Assembly (NCBI GenBank): GCA_007129985.1
Contig: SKUL01000258.1
Location: 1 to 5,280, forward strand
DNA length: 5,280 nucleotides
DNA from: Flavobacteriales bacterium
GTDB lineage: Bacteria > Bacteroidota > Bacteroidia > Flavobacteriales_D > SKUL01
Direction of reading: 5' to 3'
The notes beneath the pieces are model-generated. The model was not told where the DNA came from, ran no database searches, and worked only from the letters and a program-made list of their open reading frames with translations. The position numbers and the translations under genes were made by a program. Of this stretch, positions 1 through 5,280 are shown piece after piece; position 1 is the first letter of the stretch; each line of letters starts with the position of its first letter.

Positions 1-473
1 CGCAACTCCCCTCCCACTGCACGGTAAAAAAGCGGCTTTTCGCCGGCCCTGTCGCGGGCAAGGAAAACCTTTTGCTGAACACCATTGAAAATCGCGAAGG
101 CAAACATCCCGTTGAGGCGCGCCACGAAGCCTTCGCCCCAGCAGTCATAGGCGGCCAGGAGCACTTCGGTATCGCTTTGAGATTGAAAGACATACCCCTT
201 TCCTGAAAGCTCTTGCCTCAATTCCCGGAAATTATAAATCTCTCCATTGAAAACGATGGAAAGTCCTTTTTCCGGAAAATGCATAGGTTGGTGCCCGCCG
301 CTGCTGAGGTCAATAATGGCAAGTCTGCGGTGGGCCAGCCCGGCCCGTAAATCATCCGACCACCATGTTCCGGCGTCGTCGGGTCCGCGGTGTTGCAGGG
401 CATCGCGACCGGCGTCAAGCCAATCACGATGTTCTACAGGTTTTTGAGATACAATTCCAAGGATTCCGCACAT
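1..473 (-). CDS. asnB: Asparagine synthetase, glutamine-hydrolysing (5' part, runs off the left edge)
   Basis: This is the first 157 residues of an asparagine synthetase B family enzyme. The family makes asparagine from aspartate, ATP and glutamine in the cytoplasm. Only the N-terminal class II glutaminase domain is visible. The protein opens MCGILGIV, so Cys2 becomes the N-terminal nucleophile once Met is removed, which fixes the ATG at 471-473. Family motifs follow in order: QHRGPDDAG (27-35), HRRLAIIDLS (48-57), FNGEIYNFRELR (75-86), SDTEVLL (100-106), NGMFAFAIFN (121-130) and LARDRAGEKPLFY (138-150). Arg50, Asn76, Glu78 and Asp101 sit where the family binds glutamine. The C-terminal synthetase domain lies outside the window. 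The gene begins 46 bp after dsbD on the same strand and could be read from the same transcript. The glutaminase and its family are clear. The remaining doubt is whether it supplies free asparagine or is a paralogue that amidates another substrate, such as those in surface-polysaccharide clusters. The visible part cannot decide this. Confidence 0.93.
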   Translation of the reverse strand, partial: MCGILGIVSQKPVEHRDWLDAGRDALQHRGPDDAGTWWSDDLRAGLAHRRLAIIDLSSGGHQPMHFPEKGLSIVFNGEIYNFRELRQELSGKGYVFQSQSDTEVLLAAYDCWGEGFVARLNGMFAFAIFNGVQQKVFLARDRAGEKPLFYRAVGGEL

Positions 474-519
474 AGGACTTTACCTGCGGCGAAAGATAGG
501 CAATGCATTGGGTAAGCGA

Positions 520-2934
520 TTAAGGGTTGCGCTTTTCAAAGGCGGCTTTTCCTGCATCGAGCCAGTCTACGTAGCGCTGCACATCCAAATCGTAGGCAGT
601 GGGCTCCACGAGGTTTTGCTCGTTGTGGTCCATCAACACGTACAGAGGTTGTGAGTTGCTTTGGTATCGGTCGGCCTGGAAGTGGCTCCACTTGTTACCG
701 ATGGTTTTCAGCGTTCGCGTTTTTGAGCCGATGGTTACCTCAACCTGCTCTTCAGCTGGAAGTGCGCGTTTGTCATCCACGTAGAGCGAAATCAGCACCA
801 CGTCTTCGCGCAGACGCGAAAGCACGTCAGGATGCGACCACACCTGCTCTTCCATTTTGCGACAATTCACGCAGGCCCAACCGGTAAAGTCAAGTAACAC
901 AGGTTTTCCGACCTCCTTGGCATAGGCAAGTCCTTCATCGTAATCCTTGAAGCATTGAAGATTGTGCGGACATCCTTTTCCGCTTTTTACGGGGGTTCCA
1001 CCCTCTCCTACCTGTACAACTGCAGTGCTGCTACCAAATCCGTCGGGGGATTCGCTATAAAACATGGGTGGCGGAAATCCGCTGATAATTTTGAGCGGTG
1101 CGCCCCACAGACCGGGAATGAGGTAAATGGTGAAGGTTACAGTGAGAATTCCGAAGAGAAGCCTACCAACGGACAGGCGCTCTATAGGACTGTCGTGCGG
1201 TAGCCTGAAAGCGCCGAACAAGTAGAGCGCCATTACACCGAAAACGGCAATCCAGATTGCAATGAAAACTTCGCGGGTAATGATTCCGGCCTGAACCACG
1301 AGGTCGGCGTTGGAGAGGAATTTAAAGGCCAGCGCGAGTTCGAGGAAACCAAGCACCACCTTTACAGAGTTCAACCACCCCCCCGATTGAGGCAGACTGT
1401 TGAGCCAACCCGGGAATGCTGCAAAAAGTCCGAATGGCAATGCGAGGGCCAGCGAAAAACCGAACATCCCCACCAGTGGCCCCGACTTACCGCCCACGTA
1501 GGCCGCCTCAACCAGCAAGGTGCCGATAATGGGACCCGTGCACGAGAAAGAAACCAGAGCCAGCGTAAAGGCCATAAAGAAGATTCCTATCAAACCACCC
1601 CTATCGGCGTTGCGGTCTACTTTGTTGATGAACGAGCTGGGCAGGGTAATTTCAAAGGCGCCAAAAAAGGAAATGGCAAAAACGACGAGAAGAAGGAAAA
1701 ACGCAAGATTAAACCACACGTTGGTTGACATGGCATTGAGCGCATCCGCACCAAAAATCACCGTTACACCAAAGCCGAGCAGCACGTAGATAAAGATGAT
1801 GCTCATGGCGTAGATCATGGCGTTGGTAACACCTTTTGCCTTGGTTTTGCTTTGCTTGGTGAAGAAACTCACGGTCATGGGTATCATCGGAAAAACACAT
1901 GGAGTAAGCAGAGCGGCAAAGCCTCCGAAAAATGCGATGATGAATATTCCGAGCAGCGAGCGATCGGGAGTAGTGGGAGTGGGTGCAATCACGGCTTCAC
2001 TGTCCACGGCTTCTACTCCGGGGAGCGAACGACTAAACTCTTCAGGGTCGGGAAAAATGCAACGCTCGTTATCGCAAACCATAAAGCCCACCGAGCCTTT
2101 GAGTGCAGTGAGCCCTCCCGTGTTCTTGAATTTCTGTCGGAATTCGGCTTCCTTGTCGAAATAACTCACCGTCATTTCGAATATAGGGTCATAGGCCGTG
2201 ATGGGTGTAGGTTCTTCTACCGCGCCAACCAATTCCAGACCCGGCTCCTGCTCAAACAGGAATTCGGTGGGAATCGGGCCGTCCAGACTTTCAAGGTGCT
2301 GGGAGTAAAGATGCCAGTGCTCGTCTATTGTTGCTTTCGCAACAAAAACATAGTTGTTGTTTCCTTCGTCCTCGATAGAGAAATCCCACTTCACGGGTTC
2401 CAGTATTCCGTCTGCAGGAGGCTGGCTACCAGGAATAGCCATTCCCTGTGCTGATGACTCACGGGCCGGAATATCAAAGGAGAAATCCACGTCCTCGGGT
2501 GGCAGGCATTTTTCATCATCACAGGTCATAAAGGTGAGCATACCTTTGATGGTGAATGCTTCAGGTGAGAGTAGCCTTACCTTCTGACGGAAAATAGCCT
2601 GATTGTCATGGAAGTTAAGCTCCATGTCGAAGTTCGGGTCGAACTTGGTGATGTACTTCGGCTCCTGAATCTTACCGTCCAAGGCATAAGCGCCGGATGA
2701 CTCAAATTCAAAGGAGGTTGCAATGGGACCATCGTCGCTTGGCAACTCAGTGGCATATACGTGCCATCCCTTCTGGATATCAGCCTGAAGCACAAGAGTC
2801 GCGCCCTCGTCATCATGCACATCTACAGAGAAGCTCCACGTTACAGGGTCGTAAATCTGGGCCGCCAACGAGGTGGGCAATGCGATTGCAAACAAAGTCA
2901 GAAGGGAAAGAAACGCTGTGAATCTCACGAACAT
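520..2934 (-). CDS. dsbD: Thiol:disulfide interchange protein DsbD (protein-disulfide reductase) with duplicated N-terminal domain
   Basis: DsbD carries electrons from cytoplasmic thioredoxin across the inner membrane to periplasmic disulfide reductases and cytochrome c maturation proteins. This 804-residue protein has a signal peptide (about 1-25, cleavage near SLA-A or LAA-Q). Two DsbD-alpha-like domains follow, at about 27-156 (Cys138/Cys143) and 177-304 (Cys287/Cys292). The membrane core is at about 328-608, with eight predicted helices and the two expected cysteines: Cys346 in TPCVFP and Cys465 in SFSCTGP. The C-terminal thioredoxin domain has the active site WACVNC (Cys688/Cys691). E. 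coli DsbD is about 565 residues with one alpha domain; part of the extra length here is the second copy. The ATG at 2932-2934 was chosen because the signal peptide then begins at once. An in-frame TTG at 2950-2952 would add six residues, but it lies almost at the predicted transcription start. No Shine-Dalgarno is seen. It lies 99 bp after yhhQ and 46 bp before asnB. Family assignment is secure; the redox partners are unknown. Confidence 0.95.
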   Translation of the reverse strand: MFVRFTAFLSLLTLFAIALPTSLAAQIYDPVTWSFSVDVHDDEGATLVLQADIQKGWHVYATELPSDDGPIATSFEFESSGAYALDGKIQEPKYITKFDPNFDMELNFHDNQAIFRQKVRLLSPEAFTIKGMLTFMTCDDEKCLPPEDVDFSFDIPARESSAQGMAIPGSQPPADGILEPVKWDFSIEDEGNNNYVFVAKATIDEHWHLYSQHLESLDGPIPTEFLFEQEPGLELVGAVEEPTPITAYDPIFEMTVSYFDKEAEFRQKFKNTGGLTALKGSVGFMVCDNERCIFPDPEEFSRSLPGVEAVDSEAVIAPTPTTPDRSLLGIFIIAFFGGFAALLTPCVFPMIPMTVSFFTKQSKTKAKGVTNAMIYAMSIIFIYVLLGFGVTVIFGADALNAMSTNVWFNLAFFLLLVVFAISFFGAFEITLPSSFINKVDRNADRGGLIGIFFMAFTLALVSFSCTGPIIGTLLVEAAYVGGKSGPLVGMFGFSLALALPFGLFAAFPGWLNSLPQSGGWLNSVKVVLGFLELALAFKFLSNADLVVQAGIITREVFIAIWIAVFGVMALYLFGAFRLPHDSPIERLSVGRLLFGILTVTFTIYLIPGLWGAPLKIISGFPPPMFYSESPDGFGSSTAVVQVGEGGTPVKSGKGCPHNLQCFKDYDEGLAYAKEVGKPVLLDFTGWACVNCRKMEEQVWSHPDVLSRLREDVVLISLYVDDKRALPAEEQVEVTIGSKTRTLKTIGNKWSHFQADRYQSNSQPLYVLMDHNEQNLVEPTAYDLDVQRYVDWLDAGKAAFEKRNP
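535..972 (-). other. DsbD C-terminal thioredoxin-like domain
   Basis: This region encodes residues 655-800 of DsbD, the periplasmic gamma domain. It takes electrons from the membrane core and passes them to the alpha domains. The strand KPVLLDFTGWACVNCRK leads into the CXXC active site, Cys688-Cys691. The conserved cis-proline region is QPLYVL (762-767). A further cysteine pair, Cys655 and Cys661, precedes the fold and is not part of the standard catalytic set. A segment of about 30 residues between the VDD at 719-721 and the NSQP at 760-763 is longer than in a minimal thioredoxin. Confidence 0.88.
1111..1953 (-). other. DsbD membrane core (eight predicted transmembrane helices)
   Basis: This region encodes residues 328-608 of DsbD. 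Hydrophobic stretches lie at about 328-350, 371-393, 406-428, 447-475, 485-507, 521-541, 555-575 and 590-608, which matches the eight helices known for DsbD. The two conserved cysteines, Cys346 in helix 1 and Cys465 in helix 4, each lie next to prolines (TPCVFPMIP and SCTGPIIG). That is the signature of the CcdA/DsbD electron-transfer fold. Helix limits are estimates by eye. Confidence 0.85.
2023..2856 (-). repeat. Tandem duplicated DsbD-alpha-like domains inside dsbD
   Basis: Two diverged copies of one domain of about 130 residues lie head to tail, at 2467-2856 (residues 27-156) and 2023-2406 (residues 177-304). Both show, in the same order, PVxWxFS, WHxY, DGPI, EP, ITxxDPxFxM, a block ending FRQK, and CDxExC. 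The offset between copies is almost constant: 150 residues at Pro30/Pro180 and Trp33/Trp183, and 149 at both cysteines. The linker of about 20 residues is rich in Ser, Pro, Gly and Ala. Both copies keep both cysteines and the surrounding aromatic and acidic positions, so neither looks like a decayed scaffold. The similarity is seen by eye at the protein level; the DNA has diverged. Confidence 0.88.
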
Positions 2935-2956
2935 TGTATGGTCTTTTTGCAAAGCG

Positions 2957-2994
2957 CAAAGCTACTGAATTTAGGCTTAGGCATGTTTTTCAAA
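2957..2994 (-). promoter_or_regulatory. Candidate Bacteroidota-type promoter for dsbD
   Basis: On the minus strand, TAGCTTTG (2957-2964) matches the Bacteroidota -7 element TAnnTTTG exactly. A TTTG (2991-2994) lies upstream as a possible -33 element. The 26-bp gap between them is longer than the roughly 19-23 bp usually reported, so the -33 assignment is weak. Transcription would start near 2951-2952, giving a leader of under 20 nucleotides before the ATG of dsbD. This would let dsbD, and perhaps asnB, be expressed apart from the pabB-tilS-yhhQ operon. Confidence 0.45.
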
Positions 2995-3033
2995 GCCGTG
3001 GGAAAGTTGCATTCTTATGGCTAGCCTATTGGT

Positions 3034-3777
3034 TTATGCCGTTAAATCAATTTCCTCACCCAGTTTCAGGCCAAAGTACCTTCGCGCCAACCAGGAGGTC
3101 GCGTAGAAGAAGGGCGTATCTATAAAGGCCACCATCACCTTGAACAGAAACCCATTGAAAACCAGAGGCCAAAAACGCACCCAGTCAATGGCACCAAAAA
3201 GGCAAAGCAGGCCTACTACCGCAGCCGTATCCACAAACTGGCTCACCATGGTAGAGCCATTGTTGCGAAGCCATAGGTGTTTACCGTTGGTTAAGCGTTT
3301 CCAGAAATGAAAAATGCGGATATCAATAAATTGCGCCAAAAGGTAGGCCACCATAGAGGCGGTTACAGCTACTCCCGTAAGACCAAACACTTGCTGAAAT
3401 CGCTCGTCATCAACGGGCGACCAATCAGTTGCGGGCGCGACATTACTGAGTGTTACCATCAATAAGACGAACAAGGTGGCGAGCAATCCTGCCATCACCA
3501 CGCGGTTGGCGCGTTTTCGCCCGTAGATTTCGGAAATAAGGTCGGTAACGAGAAAAGTAACTGGATAGGGTATGATTCCCACGCTGATTTCAAAGGTGAA
3601 GTCGGTGAGGTGATACAGCCAAGAGCCCTCCGAACTGTACGACTCCAGAAAACCCAGTGGTGTCCAGTAGAAAAACTTCTGGAACATGAGATTACCTCCA
3701 ACCAGTGCCGCGATAAACAACGCGCCCAAAAAGAGATAAAAATTGAGCGCTGCTCCTCTATTTGCAACCCTTTTCAC
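3034..3777 (-). CDS. yhhQ: Queuosine precursor transporter, YhhQ family (DUF165/VUT)
   Basis: This is a 247-residue integral membrane protein of the YhhQ family, which imports queuosine precursors such as preQ0 and preQ1 for tRNA wobble modification. Hydrophobic segments lie near 12-30, 60-80, 92-112, 135-152, 176-196 and 202-226. Family motifs seen are YPVTFLVTDLISEIYGRKRA (71-90), AYLLAQFIDIRIFHFWKR (144-161) and LRNNGSTMVSQFVDTA (170-185). The length is normal for the family. The start is a GTG at 3775-3777. No other start lies upstream before an in-frame TAA, and the next Met is residue 31, inside the region that should be the first helix. The GTG overlaps the tilS stop as GTGA, so translation is probably coupled to tilS. 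There is no Shine-Dalgarno. The protein ends about 100 bp before dsbD, with no clear terminator. The substrate comes from family knowledge; the sequence itself shows only the membership. Confidence 0.92.
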   Translation of the reverse strand: MKRVANRGAALNFYLFLGALFIAALVGGNLMFQKFFYWTPLGFLESYSSEGSWLYHLTDFTFEISVGIIPYPVTFLVTDLISEIYGRKRANRVVMAGLLATLFVLLMVTLSNVAPATDWSPVDDERFQQVFGLTGVAVTASMVAYLLAQFIDIRIFHFWKRLTNGKHLWLRNNGSTMVSQFVDTAAVVGLLCLFGAIDWVRFWPLVFNGFLFKVMVAFIDTPFFYATSWLARRYFGLKLGEEIDLTA

Positions 3778-5072
3778 AGCAATGTAAACAGCAAAATCCG
3801 CTGCGTGTTGGGAGTAATTTTAAAATGGTCGGAGATACGGTGCCCCACCAGCCAGGCAATTTCACCCTTCGACTCCAGGACAAAAACTCCCTCTTTTTTG
3901 TGTTGTGGAACTTTTTCGTCAATCAGCATATCACTCAACAAGCGAGAACCTTTCATTCCCAAAGGCACCATGCGGTCTCCGTGCTTCCATGGGCGAAGTT
4001 TGAGGGGAAAGTTGAGTTTATCGGCGTCGAGGGCCGCCGAATCCCGACTTGCGAGGGTTTTAAATGATTCGGCTGAAACTTCGCGGATGCTAAGGTGAAT
4101 CGGGTGTTTTATGGAGGCAGTGTCGGCATGTAAGCACACTTCTTCAAGACTTTGCTGCTGCCTCGGCATTACCTCCCACATGCCGCGATTATACCAAGCT
4201 GTGTAAGCTGGTGCATCCATCCGCTTTCCGCTTTCGGTAACCTCTAGCATGGCATTGCACTGCTCATGCGAAAACCCTAACGGCCGAAGCAGTGCAAAAA
4301 GCAACGCGCTTCGTTCACTTTCGGGGCGTAGATTGTTTGTGTCAATATAAAGCACATCCCCTTCGCGTCGAATGGCATACGGGTTAAGTGCTGAAATCAA
4401 GGTTTCCAACAGTCCGAGGTCTTCGCGTAGTTGAAGCTGGTTTGCCGAAACGCGCTTTACGGCTTGTGGATGAAGTTCCTCCAGCGCGGGCACCAGGTGA
4501 TGACGGATGCGGTTGCGCAGATAGGTATCGTGGAGATTGCTTGCGTCCATTCGCCAAACGATGCCCTCTGAGGCCGCGTATTCCTCCAACTGAGCACGGG
4601 TGGCAAATAGCAACGGTCGCACCATTTGGTTTTCATTCAGCGGAATGCCAGACCATCCGTGAGCCCCCGCTCCTCTCAGAAGATTGGTAAACAGGGTTTC
4701 CACATTGTCGTTGGCGTGATGGGCTGTTGCCAGCAAGGAAAGTGAATGCTGCTCCATCAACTCCCGAAACCACGCGTAGCGCAATTTTCGGGCGTCGGTC
4801 TGAATGGAGTTGAGTTCATCCGGTTCGGTACGCTTTACATGAAGTACGCGGTTGTTTGCTTTGCACCAGTCGCGCACAAGGTTTTCGTCGGAAAGGCTGT
4901 CCTCACCGCGCAAGCCGTAATTCATGTGTGCTACCTCAAAGGTGACGTTCAGGCGCTGCAGCAAATGCATTAGTATCATGGAGTCGAGACCGCCACTTGC
5001 CGCAACCAGCAATCGGCTGCCGGCTGAGAAGAGCTTATGTTTTTCAACAAAATCAAGAAACTGCCGGTACAT
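3774..5072 (-). CDS. tilS: tRNA(Ile)-lysidine synthetase
   Basis: TilS uses ATP and lysine to turn C34 of tRNA-Ile(CAU) into lysidine, which lets the tRNA read AUA and be charged with Ile. The 432-residue protein has an N-terminal PP-loop ATPase with SGGLDS at 26-31, the HMNYGLRGEDSLSDENLVRDW block at 49-69, and TAHHANDNVET at 116-126 followed by LLRGAG at 131-136. A central tRNA-recognition region follows. The C-terminal TilS domain (about 357-425) contains RPWKHGDRMVPLGMKG and LVGHRISDHFKITPNT. The ATG at 5070-5072 gives the N-terminus MYRQFLDFVEKHKLFSAG, expected just before the PP-loop strand. The first Asp of the usual HHxDDxxET motif is Asn here, as I recall is common in Bacteroidota, so it is not taken as loss of function. 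The gene overlaps the end of pabB by 20 bp and yhhQ by 4 bp. AUA codons occur twice in the visible tail of pabB, so the organism uses the codon this enzyme serves. Confidence 0.97.
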   Translation of the reverse strand: MYRQFLDFVEKHKLFSAGSRLLVAASGGLDSMILMHLLQRLNVTFEVAHMNYGLRGEDSLSDENLVRDWCKANNRVLHVKRTEPDELNSIQTDARKLRYAWFRELMEQHSLSLLATAHHANDNVETLFTNLLRGAGAHGWSGIPLNENQMVRPLLFATRAQLEEYAASEGIVWRMDASNLHDTYLRNRIRHHLVPALEELHPQAVKRVSANQLQLREDLGLLETLISALNPYAIRREGDVLYIDTNNLRPESERSALLFALLRPLGFSHEQCNAMLEVTESGKRMDAPAYTAWYNRGMWEVMPRQQQSLEEVCLHADTASIKHPIHLSIREVSAESFKTLASRDSAALDADKLNFPLKLRPWKHGDRMVPLGMKGSRLLSDMLIDEKVPQHKKEGVFVLESKGEIAWLVGHRISDHFKITPNTQRILLFTLL

Positions 5073-5280
5073 CGCTGGATTGGTTTATGGCTCGTAGAAG
5101 TGCTTCGGTTTTCAGCAGACACTCGTTGTATTCCTGCTCCGGTACAGATGCAGCCGTTATGGCGCTTCCTGTGTGCAAGGCCAAAACGCCATTTTCACGG
5201 TTGTAGAGCAAACTCCTGATTACCACGTTGAAATCAAAATCACCATTGGGGTGAATTACACCAAAGGTACCGGAATAAAG
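5053..5280 (-). CDS. pabB: Chorismate-binding enzyme, probably aminodeoxychorismate synthase component I (3' end only)
   Basis: These are the last 75 residues of a chorismate-utilising enzyme of the PabB/TrpE/MenF superfamily, read by translating the minus strand in from the right edge. The piece starts LYSGTFGVIHPNGDFDFNVV and continues IRSLLYN, then TGSAIT (37-42) and SVPEQEYNECLLKTEALLRA (45-64). This is the closing part of the fold: the YSGxxG and DFNVVIR strands, the glycine-rich strand, and the EYxE helix, whose glutamates probably help bind the Mg-chorismate complex. PabB makes 4-amino-4-deoxychorismate for folate. The DFDFNVVIRS and GSAIT style fits Bacteroidota PabB better than TrpE or MenF, but the residues that would separate these lie outside the window. 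The TGA at 5053-5055 is 20 bp inside tilS, so the two genes are very likely cotranscribed. Confidence 0.85.
   Translation of the reverse strand, partial: LYSGTFGVIHPNGDFDFNVVIRSLLYNRENGVLALHTGSAITAASVPEQEYNECLLKTEALLRAINQSSDVPAVS

Noticed and set aside
218..427. A 69-residue minus-strand frame near the left edge
   Set aside because: It is out of frame with asnB, whose glutaminase motifs run unbroken through the same bases from the ATG at 473.
491..498. TATCTTTC upstream of asnB as a -7 promoter element
   Set aside because: It misses the final G of TAnnTTTG, and no TTTG or TTG lies at a suitable distance upstream, so it falls short of a promoter call.
501..510. Perfect 10-bp palindrome CAATGCATTG between dsbD and asnB, as a terminator or operator
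   Set aside because: The arms are only 5 bp with no loop and no following T run, so it would not terminate. As an operator it is a single short site with no second copy seen.
1852..2454. A 200-residue open frame on the plus strand
   Set aside because: It lies fully antisense to dsbD, has no recognisable domain, and its composition follows from dsbD codons. It is a shadow frame.
3019..3026. Palindrome GGCTAGCC after the yhhQ stop, and the TAGGCT/AGCCTA arms across the gap, as a terminator
   Set aside because: The palindrome has no loop, the longer pairing needs a loop of about 45 bases, and there is no T tract on the minus strand.
3610..4098. A 162-residue open frame on the plus strand spanning the yhhQ/tilS junction
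   Set aside because: It is antisense to two well-supported genes and its translation resembles no family I know.

Overview
This window looks like part of a Bacteroidota chromosome, most plausibly a Flavobacteriia-like lineage. The evidence is protein style (a DsbD with a DsbC-like N-terminus, a TilS with an HHxND motif, a PabB tail with GSAIT), the lack of Shine-Dalgarno sequences before any start, and a TAnnTTTG promoter element before dsbD. Base composition is close to balanced. The placement comes from recalled family features, not from a search.

All five genes lie on the minus strand, so they read from right to left, and coding density is very high. At the right edge is the 3' end of a chorismate-binding enzyme, probably aminodeoxychorismate synthase component I (pabB, 5053-5280). 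It overlaps the complete tRNA(Ile)-lysidine synthetase gene tilS (3774-5072) by 20 bp. tilS in turn overlaps the queuosine-precursor transporter gene yhhQ (3034-3777) by 4 bp in a GTGA stop/start. These three very probably form one translationally coupled operon. Two of its products feed tRNA anticodon modification: lysidine at position 34 of tRNA-Ile, and queuosine precursor uptake.

A 99-bp gap follows. It carries a candidate Bacteroidota-type promoter (TAGCTTTG, 2957-2964). Next comes dsbD (520-2934), a large membrane thiol:disulfide interchange protein. It has a signal peptide, two tandem DsbD-alpha-like domains that each keep a CX4C cysteine pair, an eight-helix electron-transfer core and a C-terminal thioredoxin domain. 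The duplicated N-terminal domain is the most distinctive feature of the window.

After a further 46 bp comes the 5' part of a glutamine-hydrolysing asparagine synthetase gene (asnB, 1-473). It shows most of the class II glutaminase domain and runs off the left edge.

There are no RNA genes, mobile elements, CRISPR arrays or stretches above 100 bp without a gene. I found no convincing undescribed system. The content is mainly housekeeping, and the findings concern domain architecture, start sites, overlaps and promoter signals.
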